Assembly (NCBI RefSeq): GCF_000717995.1
Contig: NZ_JODM01000001.1
Coordinates: forward strand, 1-64,000
Length of the DNA stretch: 64,000 nucleotides
Source: Streptomyces violaceorubidus
GTDB lineage: Bacteria > Actinomycetota > Actinomycetes > Streptomycetales > Streptomycetaceae
Reading direction: 5' to 3'
Shown here: positions 33,974-43,199 of the stretch, one piece after another
Position numbering within the stretch: the stretch's first letter is position 1
Layout: each line of letters starts with the position of its first letter
Made by a program: the position numbers and the translations under genes
The notes under the pieces: generated by a model
The model's database searches: none
Seen by the model: only the letters and a program-made list of their open reading frames with translations
What the model was told of the DNA's origin: nothing

Positions 33974-34879
33974 TCAGCCGCCCATCGAATCCGCCAGCTG
34001 GGAGGCCAGTTTCCGCGCCATGTCCTGCATTTCCTCGCTGTCCGGCACGACGCCGAGCGTCGCCGACTGCTCGGCGTACTCGATGGTCACCATGACGTTC
34101 GACGTGCGGAACGCCACAGTCACCGTGCGCCGCTTCGCCGTCGAACCGGAGCTGCTGAGCGCGTCGTCCACGAACGCCTCGTCGCCCAGGTCGTCCAGGA
34201 GCCGGGGCTGGACCTCGGTGAGCGGGGCGCCGGGGGCCGCGCTCGACGAGGAAGAGGAAGAGGACGCGGAGGAGGACGTGGAGGAGGACGCGGAGGAGGA
34301 CGTGGAGGACGGCGAGGGCGTACCGCCCGCGCCGGAGGGCGGCTCCCCGGAGGCGCCCGAGTCCCCCGAGGACGCCGAAGGGTCACCGGTCGGGGAGTCC
34401 TCGGCGGACCCCGATTCCGAGACCACCGGCTCGGGCAGGTCGGCGGCCTCCACCTGCTGGGCGAAGAGCTGCTCGGCCTCGCTGTCGTCGCTCACGGCGC
34501 TGTCGTACGACACCACCCGCTCGAAGTCGACGAAGAGATGGTCGGTGGCCTCGGCCGACTCCACCTTCCAACGGCAGCCGACCTTGCGGTCGGTGTCGTA
34601 GGCGAGCGTCGGCTCGCCCGCGTACGCCTTCGCGCGCTGCTCCTCGTCGGTGATCTCCTCGATGCCGGGCAGGAGGGAGTCGAGCGCCTTGTGGCCGACC
34701 GCGCCGCACGGCTCCGGAAGGGTGCGGTACTTGCCGGGCTGGGCCGCCTCGGTGACGACGCCGGGCTCGCCCGGGTTGGAGTCGTCCGCGGTGGCGCCGC
34801 CCCCCGAGCCGCCGGTGCAGCCGGCCAGCAACGCCGCCATGAGGGCGGCGACGCCGGGTACGTAGGCCTTCCGCTGCAC
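33974..34879 (-). CDS. DUF3558-like lipoprotein, paralogue of the preceding one
   Basis: The 301-residue protein has a lipobox LLAGC (Cys22), LPEPCGAVGHKALDSLLPG and VGCRWKVESAE as in its neighbour, but carries a long Ser-rich insertion (about residues 175-225) in the middle of the domain. GTG 34879 has GAGGAG 6-7 bases upstream. The tandem pair looks like a local duplication. Confidence 0.75.
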   Translation of the reverse strand: MQRKAYVPGVAALMAALLAGCTGGSGGGATADDSNPGEPGVVTEAAQPGKYRTLPEPCGAVGHKALDSLLPGIEEITDEEQRAKAYAGEPTLAYDTDRKVGCRWKVESAEATDHLFVDFERVVSYDSAVSDDSEAEQLFAQQVEAADLPEPVVSESGSAEDSPTGDPSASSGDSGASGEPPSGAGGTPSPSSTSSSASSSTSSSASSSSSSSSAAPGAPLTEVQPRLLDDLGDEAFVDDALSSSGSTAKRRTVTVAFRTSNVMVTIEYAEQSATLGVVPDSEEMQDMARKLASQLADSMGG

Positions 34880-35083
34880 GGTGCGGCTCCTCTCGCCGGT
34901 GTGGCTGTGGTCGGTACTCCAGTGTCCCCGCTGGTTATTCGCTTGCCGCGCGGGGGCGTCCCCTGGAGACAATGTGTATCGCACGCGCCGCCGTGAACGC
35001 CGGTCAGCCGTCCCATTGGCTGCCCTTGGCGCCGGTTTTGCGCTTTGGTACTTCTGTTTGGTTTCCGGGGGAATGAGGGCGAT

Positions 35084-36277
35084 ATGTCGTACGTGGAAAT
35101 GCCGGGCGCGAAGGTGCCGATCCGGATGTGGGCCGACCCGGCGACGGTCGAGGAGGGCGCGCTCCAGCAGCTGCGCAACGTCGCGACGCTGCCGTGGATC
35201 AAGGGCCTCGCGGTCATGCCGGACGTGCACTACGGCAAGGGAGCGACGGTCGGTTCCGTGATCGCGATGCGGGGCGCGGTGTGCCCGGCGGCGGTGGGCG
35301 TCGACATCGGCTGCGGGATGTCGGCGGTGAAGACGTCCCTGACGGCGAACGACCTCCCGGGCGACCTGTCCCGGCTGCGCTCGAAGATCGAGCAGGCGAT
35401 TCCGGTGGGACGGGGCATGCACGACAGCCCGGTCGACCCGGGCCGCTTCCACGGGCTGGCGACGGCCGGGTGGGACGACTTCTGGGGGCGCTTCGACGGG
35501 GTGGCGGAGGCGGTCAGGTTCCGTCACGAGCGGGCCGGAAAGCAGATGGGAACGCTCGGATCCGGAAACCACTTCGTCGAAGTGTGCACGGATACGACGG
35601 GCTCCGTCTGGCTGATGCTGCACTCCGGTTCCCGCAACATCGGCAAGGAGCTGGCCGAGCACCACATCGGCGTCGCCCAGAAGCTCCCGCACAACCAGGG
35701 CCTGATCGACCGCGACCTCGCGGTGTTCGTCGCGGACACCCCGCAGATGGCCGCGTACCGCAACGACCTGTTCTGGGCGCAGGAGTACGCGAAGTACAAC
35801 CGCACGCTCATGATGGCGCTCCTCAAGGACGTGGTCCGCAAGGAGTTCAAGAAGGCCAAGCCCGTCTTCGAGCAGGAGATCTCCTGCCACCACAACTACG
35901 TGGCGGAGGAGCGGTACGAGGGCATGGACCTGCTGGTGACCCGCAAGGGCGCCATCCGCGCGGGTTCCGGGGACTTCGGGATCATCCCCGGTTCCATGGG
36001 CACGGGTTCGTACATCGTCAAGGGCCTCGGCAACGACAAGTCCTTCAACTCCGCCTCCCATGGCGCCGGCCGGCGGATGAGCCGGAACGCCGCCAAGCGG
36101 CGCTTCTCCGCCAAGGACCTGGAGGAGCAGACCCGGGGCGTGGAGTGCCGCAAGGACTCCGGCGTGGTGGACGAGATCCCGGCCGCCTACAAGCCGATCG
36201 AGCAGGTCATCGACCAGCAGCGCGACCTGGTGGAGGTCGTGGCGAAGCTGAAGCAGGTCGTCTGCGTCAAGGGCTGA
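35084..36277 (+). CDS. rtcB: RtcB-family RNA ligase
   Basis: The 397-residue protein has VMPDVHYGKGATVGS, GVDIGCGM with the metal-binding Cys, LGSGNHFVEV, HSGSRNIGKEL and ASHGAGRRMSR, the segment with the histidine that is guanylylated in studied RtcBs. It joins 3'-phosphate or 2',3'-cyclic phosphate RNA ends to 5'-OH ends using GTP and Mn. No archease gene is adjacent. Start is ATG 35084. Confidence 0.92.
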   Translation: MSYVEMPGAKVPIRMWADPATVEEGALQQLRNVATLPWIKGLAVMPDVHYGKGATVGSVIAMRGAVCPAAVGVDIGCGMSAVKTSLTANDLPGDLSRLRSKIEQAIPVGRGMHDSPVDPGRFHGLATAGWDDFWGRFDGVAEAVRFRHERAGKQMGTLGSGNHFVEVCTDTTGSVWLMLHSGSRNIGKELAEHHIGVAQKLPHNQGLIDRDLAVFVADTPQMAAYRNDLFWAQEYAKYNRTLMMALLKDVVRKEFKKAKPVFEQEISCHHNYVAEERYEGMDLLVTRKGAIRAGSGDFGIIPGSMGTGSYIVKGLGNDKSFNSASHGAGRRMSRNAAKRRFSAKDLEEQTRGVECRKDSGVVDEIPAAYKPIEQVIDQQRDLVEVVAKLKQVVCVKG

Positions 36278-36298
36278 CGCCCGGGGCGCCGTCGGGGC

Positions 36299-37081
36299 TC
36301 AGCCCTCCCGGTGCACCTTCGTGTTCGACGCCTGGGCGCGGGGGCGGACGACCAGGAGGTCGATGTTGACGTGGGCGGGGCGGGTGACCGCCCAGGTGAT
36401 GGTGTCGGCGACGTCGTCGGCGGTCAGGGGGGCGGCGACGCCCTGGTAGACCTTGGCCGCCTTGTCCTGGTCGCCGCCGAAGCGGGTCAGGGCGAACTCG
36501 TCGGTCTTGACCATGCCGGGCGCGATCTCGATCACCCGGACGGGGCGGCCGACGATCTCCAGGCGGAGGGTCTCGGCGAGGACGTGCTCGCCGTGCTTGG
36601 CGGCGACGTAGCCCGCGCCGCCCTCGTAGGTGGACAGGCCCGCGGTCGAGGAGACGACCACGACCGTGCCGTCGCCGCTCGCCTCCAGCCTGGGGAGCAG
36701 GGCTTGGGTCAGGTTGAGGGTGCCGATGACGTTGGTCTCGTACATGCGGCGCCAGTCGTCCGGGTCGCCGGTGGCCACCGGGTCGGCGCCGAGCGCGCCG
36801 CCCGCGTTGTTGACGAGGACGCCGACCGTCTTGAACGCGGTCGCGAACTCGTCGACCGCCGCGCGGTCGGTGACGTCCAGGGGGTAGGCCGTGGCCTGGT
36901 GGCCGGCCGCCCGGATCTCCTCCGCCAGCGCCTCGACGCGGTCCTTGCGGCGGGCGGTGAGGACCACCCGGTACCCGGCCTCGGCGAGCTGCCGGGCCGT
37001 GGCGGCGCCGATGCCGCTGCTCGCGCCGGTGACGACGGCGATATGGGAGGCGGCGGACGGGACGGCGGCTGCGCTGGCCAT
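36299..37081 (-). CDS. SDR-family NAD(P)-dependent oxidoreductase
   Basis: The 260-residue classical SDR has VVTGASSGIGAATARQ, NNAGGALG, VVVSSTAG and YVAAKHG (catalytic Tyr and Lys). It is of the serine/3-hydroxy acid dehydrogenase (YdfG-like) type. AGGAG lies 7 bases before ATG 37081. Its 3' end is convergent with rtcB. Confidence 0.86.
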   Translation of the reverse strand: MASAAAVPSAASHIAVVTGASSGIGAATARQLAEAGYRVVLTARRKDRVEALAEEIRAAGHQATAYPLDVTDRAAVDEFATAFKTVGVLVNNAGGALGADPVATGDPDDWRRMYETNVIGTLNLTQALLPRLEASGDGTVVVVSSTAGLSTYEGGAGYVAAKHGEHVLAETLRLEIVGRPVRVIEIAPGMVKTDEFALTRFGGDQDKAAKVYQGVAAPLTADDVADTITWAVTRPAHVNIDLLVVRPRAQASNTKVHREG

Positions 37082-37134
37082 GGGCTGCTCCTGGTGCGTA
37101 CGGAGGGCGGTAGGGGCGTAGCCGCCCAGGGTAG

Positions 37135-37473
37135 TCAGCCGCCGTTGCGCGGGGCCCACATGATCAGGGCCATGCCGGCGAGGCAGACCAGCGCCCCCGC
37201 GATGTCCCAGCGGTCGGGGCGGTAGCCGTCGGCGACCACGCCCCACAGGATCGAGCCGGCCACGAAGATCCCGCCGTACGCGGCGAGGATGCGGCCGAAG
37301 TGCGCGTCGGGCTGGAAGGTGGCGACGAAGCCGTAGGCGCCCAGGGCCAGGACCCCGCCCGCCGCCCACAGCCAGCCGCGCTGCTCGCGCACCCCCTGCC
37401 ACACCAGCCAGGCACCGCCGATCTCGAACAGGGCGGCGACGACGAAGAGGGCGGCGGAGCGGAGCACGAGCAT
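37135..37473 (-). CDS. YnfA/UPF0060-family small membrane protein
   Basis: The 112-residue protein has four transmembrane helices and the family patterns [14 protein letters not shown] and [15 protein letters not shown]. The family is related to small multidrug-resistance transporters. It lies directly upstream of the SDR gene on the same strand. Confidence 0.85.
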   Translation of the reverse strand: MLVLRSAALFVVAALFEIGGAWLVWQGVREQRGWLWAAGGVLALGAYGFVATFQPDAHFGRILAAYGGIFVAGSILWGVVADGYRPDRWDIAGALVCLAGMALIMWAPRNGG

Positions 37474-37501
37474 GCGGGCAGCTTCGCACGCGCCGCGTAC
37501 G

Positions 37502-37606
37502 CGCCGGACGGCGGACGGCGGACGGCGGACGGCGGACGGGCGGCGGGCGGCGGGCGGACGGCGGACGGGCGGCGGGCGGCGGACGGCGGGCGGACGGCGG
37601 GCGTGC
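37502..37606. repeat. Low-complexity GGACGGC/GGGCGGC repeat tract
   Basis: About 100 bases made almost only of 7-base GCGGACG and GCGGGCG units, between divergent genes. It is probably prone to slippage. Confidence 0.75.
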
Positions 37607-37643
37607 GGAATAACGGCCGGTGGTGCTCCGTTCCAGGGGTATA

Positions 37644-37657
37644 GTTGAACAGTCAAC
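37644..37657. promoter_or_regulatory. Candidate MarR-type operator before the LLM oxidoreductase
   Basis: GTTGA and TCAAC flank a 4-base spacer just after TATA, 21 bases before the start. Sites of the TAGTTGAAC...GTTCAACTA type are often bound by MarR regulators. The gene itself has GGAGG at 37663-37667. Confidence 0.5.
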
Positions 37658-37677
37658 AACCTGGAGGTTGAGCGATC

Positions 37678-38781
37678 ATGCAGTTCGGCATCTTCACCGT
37701 CGGCGACGTCACGCCCGACCCGACCACGGGCCGTACGCCGACCGAGCGTGAGCGCATCAAGGCCATGGTCGCCATCGCGCTCAAGGCCGAAGAGGTCGGG
37801 CTCGACGTCTTCGCGACCGGCGAGCACCACAACCCGCCCTTCGTGCCCTCGTCGCCGACGACCATGCTCGGCTACATCGCGGCCCGCACCGAGCGGCTGG
37901 TGCTGTCCACCTCCACCACCCTGATCACCACGAACGACCCGGTGAAGATCGCCGAGGACTTCGCGATGCTCCAGCACCTGGCCGACGGCCGGGTGGACCT
38001 GATGATGGGCCGCGGCAACACCGGACCGGTCTACCCCTGGTTCGGCAAGGACATCCGCGAGGGCATCAACCTCGCCGTCGAGAACTACGCCCTGCTGCAC
38101 CGCCTGTGGCGCGAGGACGTGGTGAACTGGGAGGGCAAGTTCCGCACGCCGCTCCAGGGCTTCACGTCCACCCCGCGTCCGCTGGACGGCGTCGCGCCCT
38201 TCGTCTGGCACGGCTCCATCCGCTCCCCGGAGATCGCCGAGCAGGCCGCCTACTACGGTGACGGCTTCTTCCACAACAACATCTTCTGGCCCGCCGACCA
38301 CACCAAGCGCATGATCGAGCTGTACCGGGCCCGGTACGCCCACTACGGGCACGGCACGCCCGAGCAGGCGATCGTCGGCCTCGGCGGCCAGGTGTTCATG
38401 CGGAAGAACAGCCAGGACGCGGTCCGCGAGTTCCGGCCGTACTTCGACAACGCGCCGGTCTACGGGCACGGGCCGTCGCTGGAGGACTTCACCGCGCAGA
38501 CGCCGCTGACCGTCGGCTCCCCGCAGCAGGTGATCGAGAAGACGCTCGCCTTCCGCGACTACGCCGGCGACTACCAGCGCCAGCTGTTCCTGATGGACCA
38601 CGCGGGGCTGCCCCTGAAGACCGTCCTGGAGCAGCTCGACCTGCTCGGCGAGGAGGTCGTGCCGGTGCTGCGCGAGGAGTTCGCCAAGGACCGCCCGGCG
38701 GACGTGCCGGACGCGCCCACCCACGCGTCCCTGCTGGCCTCCCGGAAGGACGCCCCGACCGAGGAAGGAGTACGCGCATGA
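37678..38781 (+). CDS. LLM-class flavin-dependent oxidoreductase
   Basis: The 367-residue luciferase-like monooxygenase starts [12 protein letters not shown] and has the TIM-barrel patterns [40 protein letters not shown] and VDLMMGRGN. It uses reduced flavin supplied by a reductase, almost certainly the next gene, which overlaps it by ATGA. The substrate is unknown. Confidence 0.88.
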   Translation: MQFGIFTVGDVTPDPTTGRTPTERERIKAMVAIALKAEEVGLDVFATGEHHNPPFVPSSPTTMLGYIAARTERLVLSTSTTLITTNDPVKIAEDFAMLQHLADGRVDLMMGRGNTGPVYPWFGKDIREGINLAVENYALLHRLWREDVVNWEGKFRTPLQGFTSTPRPLDGVAPFVWHGSIRSPEIAEQAAYYGDGFFHNNIFWPADHTKRMIELYRARYAHYGHGTPEQAIVGLGGQVFMRKNSQDAVREFRPYFDNAPVYGHGPSLEDFTAQTPLTVGSPQQVIEKTLAFRDYAGDYQRQLFLMDHAGLPLKTVLEQLDLLGEEVVPVLREEFAKDRPADVPDAPTHASLLASRKDAPTEEGVRA

Positions 38782-39440
38782 AGCTCGTCGTCGTCTCCGC
38801 GGGGCTGAGCGTCCCCTCGTCCACCCGGCTGCTCGGCGACCGGCTGGCCGCGGTCGCCGCCCCGGCCGCCACCGCGCCCGAGCCCGCTCCGGCCGACGTC
38901 CGGGTGGTCGAGCTGCGCGACCTCGCCGTGGAGATCGCGCACACCTTCACCAACGGCTTCCCGGCACCGGCGCTCGCGGACGCGTTCGCCGAGGTCGCGG
39001 ACGCCGACGGGCTGATCGTCGTCACGCCGGTGTTCTCGGCGTCGTACAGCGGGCTGTTCAAGTCGTTCTTCGACGCGCTGAGCGCCACCGACGAGGACGC
39101 CCTCACCGGGAAGCCGGTGCTGATCGCCGCGACCGGCGGCAGCGCCCGGCACTCCCTGGTGCTGGAGCACGCGCTGCGACCGCTCTTCGCCTACCTGAAG
39201 GCCGTCGTCGTCCCCACCGGGGTGTACGCCGCGTCCGAGGACTGGGGCGCACAGGGGCTCGACGCCCGGATCGAGCGGGCCGCGACCGAGCTGGCGGCGC
39301 TGATGGCCGGGCTGTCGGGGCCGTCGGGGCAGGCGAAGGGGCGCACCCCGCCGCCGAAGCGGGACTCCTTCGAGGAGGTCACGCCCTTCGCGGAGCGGCT
39401 CGCCGCGCTGAGCGTTCCGGGGCCGAGCCCGGCGCCGTAG
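38778..39440 (+). CDS. NADPH-dependent FMN reductase (CE1759 type)
   Basis: The 220-residue flavodoxin-fold protein has [20 protein letters not shown], the flavin-binding [19 protein letters not shown], and [20 protein letters not shown]. It probably supplies reduced FMN to the LLM oxidoreductase encoded just upstream with a 4-base overlap. Confidence 0.88.
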   Translation: MKLVVVSAGLSVPSSTRLLGDRLAAVAAPAATAPEPAPADVRVVELRDLAVEIAHTFTNGFPAPALADAFAEVADADGLIVVTPVFSASYSGLFKSFFDALSATDEDALTGKPVLIAATGGSARHSLVLEHALRPLFAYLKAVVVPTGVYAASEDWGAQGLDARIERAATELAALMAGLSGPSGQAKGRTPPPKRDSFEEVTPFAERLAALSVPGPSPAP

Positions 39441-39510
39441 GGCGGCGGTGGCGGGCAGTGCGGGCGGGCGGTGCCGGTGGGCCGCACCAGCGTGGTGCAC
39501 CGGATCGGGT

Positions 39511-39558
39511 GGGGCCGTCAGGGATCCCGTCGGGCGGGGCCGTCAGGGATCCCGTCGG
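39511..39558. repeat. Tandem 25-bp repeat
   Basis: A 23-base sequence (GGGGCCGTCAGGGATCCC plus GTCGG) occurs twice, at 39511 and 39536. It lies in the gap after the FMN reductase gene. Function unknown. Confidence 0.8.
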
Positions 39559-39638
39559 AGTGGACCGGAAGCGGTTCGGAAGCGGTACGCCGCTGGCTCC
39601 GGAAGCGGCATCACTGATCCCCTAGGAGCATGTCGACG

Positions 39639-41102
39639 TCACCGGCGGCCGTACGCCCCACCGCTTTCGCCGGCGCCGGCACCGGTGTCCTGGCCCCCGG
39701 TGCCGGCGCCGACGTCGGCGCTGGTGCCCTCGCCGGTCTCGGCGCTCGTACGGGCGCCGGGGAGCCGCGCGGTGCGCAGATAGGTGCCGAGCGCCGCGAG
39801 GTCGGTCCGCTCCAGGTCGGCCGGGCGGATCACCACGCGCAGCTCCGGGGCGGTCGCCGGGTCGCGGCGGCAGTGGTCCGCGAAGCTCTCCACGATCATG
39901 AGCAGCAGCCGGGTGCGGTTCAGTTCCACGATCCGGGCGAGGCCGGAGCCGATCAGGGGGATCGCGACCGGACGGTACATGCCGAAGCGGGCGACGGCCG
40001 GCCACAGGGTGTCCAGGCTCGCCCGCAGGTCGGCCGGTCCGGAGCGGGCCACGAGGTCGTTGCCGAGCCGGGAGTAGGCCACGGCGAAGACCCGCCGGCC
40101 GCCCACCGTCAGCGGGACGGTCGTACCGAGGGGATAGCGGACCCGCCGGCCGCGCGGCTTGTCCTGGGGCCGCTCGGTGCGCAGCGGTCTGAACGCCCGC
40201 AGCCCGGCCTGGATCCGGTCGTCCAGCTGTTTGCGCTCGCCGCCGAACAGCCGCTCCACCAACTGGCCCTGCACGCTCTCCCGGCTGATCACCAGGTCCT
40301 GCTCGGTGGCGGTGTCGAAGGTGTCGGTGAACCCGACCACCAGATTGGCGTCCTCCTGGTCGAACAGGTCGCCGCGCACCACCACGACGTCACCGGCGCC
40401 GGGGAAGGGCTGCCGCAGCAGCTCCCGCCCGTGCCGCTCGCGCAGCCGGGCCCGCAGGGTGCCCAGCAGCTCGGCGACGTCCCTGTCGTCCGGCCGCTCC
40501 CGGGCCATCCGTTCGGCGACCGGCAGGGCGAGGTCGTGGCGGCCCAGGTCCATCCGGCTGCGGATCAGCTGGCGCCGGGCGGTCTCGTACAGCGCGGTGA
40601 GCCGGCGGACCAGCGGCCGGGCGAAGTCCTCGTCGCCCGCCTCGGCCAGGGGACGGCCGCGCACCAGCGCGAGCGCCGCGGCCAGCCGGTCGGCGGCCGA
40701 CGCGGGTGCCGCGAGCAGCGCGGAGTCGACCAGCTCGGTGAACTCCGCGCAGTCCAGCTCCTCGGGCGCGAGCACCAGCCGGTACGCCGTCTCGGGCGCC
40801 GGACCGGCCAGCAGCTGCTCGGTGCGCAGCACCCGGGCGCCGTCACCGCACTGGGCGGGATCGAGGGCGCGGCGCAGTTCGAGGACGCGCTTTTGCACCT
40901 CGTTGCGGTGGCGCTGGGCCGCGTGCGGCTGCTCGCCGTCGAGCGCCCACACGTCCCGGTGCAGTCGGCGCACCGGTACGGGCTCGCCGTCCGCCGCCAC
41001 CAGGCGGACCAGCAGCCGTGTCGTCAAGGGGGTCAACCGGGCGGGTACGCCGTCGATTTCGAGCCTGGCCGGGCCCAGGACGCTCACACGGATGCGCGCC
41101 AT
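39639..41102 (-). CDS. SARP-type DNA-binding/BTAD protein fused to a macro-like domain
   Basis: The first 95 residues (RIRVSVLGPARLEIDGVPAR onwards) form an OmpR-type winged helix as in SARP regulators, followed by a BTAD-like helical domain to about residue 240. Residues about 255-455 form a macro-like domain (GDLFDQEDANLVVGFTDTFD, SVQGQLVERL, AYSRLGNDLVA, IPLIGSGLARI) of the type seen in ThsA macro proteins. The tail is Gly/Ala/Thr-rich. I start at ATG 41102 (487 residues); ATG 41117 is an alternative. It is divergent from a paralogous macro-like gene. A regulator that senses a nucleotide ligand through the macro domain is plausible but not shown. Confidence 0.7.
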   Translation of the reverse strand: MARIRVSVLGPARLEIDGVPARLTPLTTRLLVRLVAADGEPVPVRRLHRDVWALDGEQPHAAQRHRNEVQKRVLELRRALDPAQCGDGARVLRTEQLLAGPAPETAYRLVLAPEELDCAEFTELVDSALLAAPASAADRLAAALALVRGRPLAEAGDEDFARPLVRRLTALYETARRQLIRSRMDLGRHDLALPVAERMARERPDDRDVAELLGTLRARLRERHGRELLRQPFPGAGDVVVVRGDLFDQEDANLVVGFTDTFDTATEQDLVISRESVQGQLVERLFGGERKQLDDRIQAGLRAFRPLRTERPQDKPRGRRVRYPLGTTVPLTVGGRRVFAVAYSRLGNDLVARSGPADLRASLDTLWPAVARFGMYRPVAIPLIGSGLARIVELNRTRLLLMIVESFADHCRRDPATAPELRVVIRPADLERTDLAALGTYLRTARLPGARTSAETGEGTSADVGAGTGGQDTGAGAGESGGAYGRR

Positions 41103-41191
41103 ACAAGTGGTCTCCACTCGCTTCGCCCTCTCCCGACCTGCGGTCGCGGGGGAGGTTTCGGCAGCGTATCAATTGTCCGTTTGGGGGAGTT

Positions 41192-42184
41192 GTGGTTTCG
41201 GTCGGTTCGCACGGGACCGGTCCGGTCGTCCGTCCGCCGCGGGGGAGCGGACGGGGGAGCGGACGACTGAGCGGGCGGTTGAGGGGGCGGCTGGGCCGCG
41301 GGGGCCGTCGCGGCGCGTTCGGCGGGGCGCGGACCCGGCGGCTGTTCGCCGGCAGTGTGATGGCGGCCTTCGGCGGGGTGTCGGCGGTGCTCCAGTTCGT
41401 GGGGCAGCTGTGGCCCGCCGCCGTTCCCGGCCCGGCGCCGGTGACCGCGGCCTCGGTGCTGCTGTGCCTGGCCTGGGCCGTGCTGCGCAGCAGGCCCACG
41501 GTGGTCGTGCAGCAGGAGTTCGCGCGTCCGCGGATGTCCGTGACGGTCGGACCGGGCGACCTCTTCGACGAGTCCGCCCACCTCGTCGTCGGCTTCTCGG
41601 ACACCTTCGACACCGATGTCCGCGACGGCGTGGTGATCAGCGCCGGCAGTGTGCAGGGGCAGTTGCTGGAGCGCCGGTACGACGGTGACCTGCGGCGGCT
41701 GGACGACGAGCTGGACGCCGCCCTCGGCGCGGTCGTGCCGGTGGCCCGGGAGACGCGCGCGGACAAGCCGTGCGGCAAGCTCGACCGCTACCCGGTCGGC
41801 ACGGTGGCGGTGCTCGGCAGTCGGCCGCGGCTGGTCTTCGGGGTCGCCCACAGCCGGCTGGGCAACGACTTCGTGGCGCGCTCCAGCACCGAGGAGCTGT
41901 GGCTCAGCCTCGGCCGGGTGTGGGACGCGGTCTACCAGCACGGTCAACTGGACCGCGTCGCCGTGCCGTTGATCGGGTCGGGCCTGTCCCGGCTGCACGG
42001 CCTCGACGAGGAGAGCCTGCTGCGGCTGATACTCCTGTCCTTCATCACCCACTCCCGGGAGCGGGTCATCTGCCGCGAACTGCGGGTCGTGCTGCGCCCC
42101 GCGGAGCTGGAGCGGGTCGACCTGACGGAGGTGGCGGCGTTCCTCGGGGTGCTGGCGGCGTCCGACGCGCGCGGCCCGGCGTAG
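41192..42184 (+). CDS. Two-helix membrane protein with macro-like domain (type II ThsA-like)
   Basis: After a basic Gly/Arg-rich N-terminus the protein has two transmembrane helices (about 51-71 and 83-99), then a macro-like domain (about 117-325: GDLFDESAHLVVGFSDTFD, SVQGQLLERR, AHSRLGNDFVARS, VPLIGSGLSRL). It is clearly homologous to the C-terminal half of the divergent SARP protein. Two TM helices plus macro is the layout of ThsA in type II Thoeris, where the macro domain senses a TIR-made ADP-ribose derivative and the TM part damages the membrane. A TIR gene lies just downstream on the other strand. GTG 41192 is the likely start. Confidence 0.68.
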   Translation: MVSVGSHGTGPVVRPPRGSGRGSGRLSGRLRGRLGRGGRRGAFGGARTRRLFAGSVMAAFGGVSAVLQFVGQLWPAAVPGPAPVTAASVLLCLAWAVLRSRPTVVVQQEFARPRMSVTVGPGDLFDESAHLVVGFSDTFDTDVRDGVVISAGSVQGQLLERRYDGDLRRLDDELDAALGAVVPVARETRADKPCGKLDRYPVGTVAVLGSRPRLVFGVAHSRLGNDFVARSSTEELWLSLGRVWDAVYQHGQLDRVAVPLIGSGLSRLHGLDEESLLRLILLSFITHSRERVICRELRVVLRPAELERVDLTEVAAFLGVLAASDARGPA

Positions 42185-42280
42185 GCATCGCGCCGCGTAT
42201 CGGCTCGGACCGGCCGCGTCCCAGCCCCTGCTCGGCCCCGTCCCTTCCGGCCCCGCCTCGTCCGGGCTCGCCCCCGTCCC

Positions 42281-42328
42281 CCCCCGACTCCGCCCCGACT
42301 CCGCCCCGACTCCGCCCCGGCTCGCCCC
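42281..42328. repeat. Tandem 11-bp CCCCGACTCCG repeats
   Basis: About four units lie in the 265-base gap between the convergent macro-like and TIR genes. The rest of that gap is C-rich with no evident gene or clean terminator. Confidence 0.65.
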
Positions 42329-42449
42329 CGCCGGCCCTCGCCCCCGCCCCGGGACGGCGCCGGCCCCCGGGGCGCGTACCGCGGTGGCGGGACGTGCCCC
42401 GGGGGCCGGTTGCGCCGGTCCCCCGAGCGGCGCCGGATCCGCCGGACGG

Positions 42450-43199
42450 TTACGGCCGGCGGTGGTAGGCGGACAGGTGGCGGAAGGGGTAGGTCTGGCG
42501 CCAGTCCGAGCCGGTGTCGTTGACCGTGCAGCCCGCCAGCTTCAGCCGCTCCACGACCTTGCCGAGCGCCGTGTCGGAGCCGTCGAAGCGGACGACGTTG
42601 CGGCCGGCGATGTCGGCGATCGGCCGCACCCCGCCGACCTCGACGATCAGCGTGCGCTCCGGGTAGGCCATCAGCACCATGCCCAGCTCGATCAGGACGT
42701 TCGGGCGCGGCTGGCACACCGGCCGGGTCTCGTAGTCGGGTTCGTTGTGGCCGCGCAGCTCGGGGTGGAGGGTGACGACGTCGTCCGGGGTGAGCAGGAC
42801 CAGCGCCGCCTGGGCCTGCGCGGGGGCACCGGCGACCACGTCACCGAGGAACGGAGAGGTCTGGCCGGTCGCCCGGACCAGGTCCTCCCACTCCTTGGGC
42901 CGCAGATCGAGCCGGCGCAGCAGCTCGTACATCTCGCGCCGCACCTGGTCGTCGCGGCCGTGCACGACGAAGACGCTCCGGGCCCGCTCGGCGTCCCCGG
43001 GCAGGGCGGCGGCGGGGCGCCGCCATCCGTCGGCGTACGGCTGTGCGGGCGGGGTGGACGGCGCGGGCGGTGCGGCGTGGATGGGGGAGTTGTCGCCGAA
43101 GGTCTGGGTGGTGTCGGTGTTGCCGACGCTCTGGTTGCCCCCGAAGTTGTTGGTGCTGCCCTGACCGAAGCTGTTGCCGTGGAACTGCTGCCCGCTCAT
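42450..43199 (-). CDS. TIR-domain protein (CAP12/Pycsar effector type) with N-terminal Asn/Gly motif
   Basis: Residues 75-225 match the PF10137 TIR family: SVFVVHGRDDQVRREMYELL, VLLTPDDV, and RPNVLIELG, where E171 is the expected catalytic glutamate for NAD cleavage. Residues 5-37 are Asn/Gly/Thr/Gln-rich (STNNFGGNQSVGNTDTTQTF) and nearly equal the C-terminus of the protein encoded just upstream; a Pro/Ala linker joins the two parts. The ATG overlaps the upstream stop by 4 bases, so both are co-translated. Most likely a NAD-consuming or NAD-derived-signal enzyme activated through the shared motif. Function is inferred. Confidence 0.78.
   Translation of the reverse strand: MSGQQFHGNSFGQGSTNNFGGNQSVGNTDTTQTFGDNSPIHAAPPAPSTPPAQPYADGWRRPAAALPGDAERARSVFVVHGRDDQVRREMYELLRRLDLRPKEWEDLVRATGQTSPFLGDVVAGAPAQAQAALVLLTPDDVVTLHPELRGHNEPDYETRPVCQPRPNVLIELGMVLMAYPERTLIVEVGGVRPIADIAGRNVVRFDGSDTALGKVVERLKLAGCTVNDTGSDWRQTYPFRHLSAYHRRP
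43085..43157. repeat. Direct repeat, copy 1 (start of TIR gene)
   Basis: About 73 bases that match 43225-43297 at an offset of exactly 140 bases with only a few mismatches. This copy codes for the N-terminal Asn/Gly motif of the TIR protein. Confidence 0.85.
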
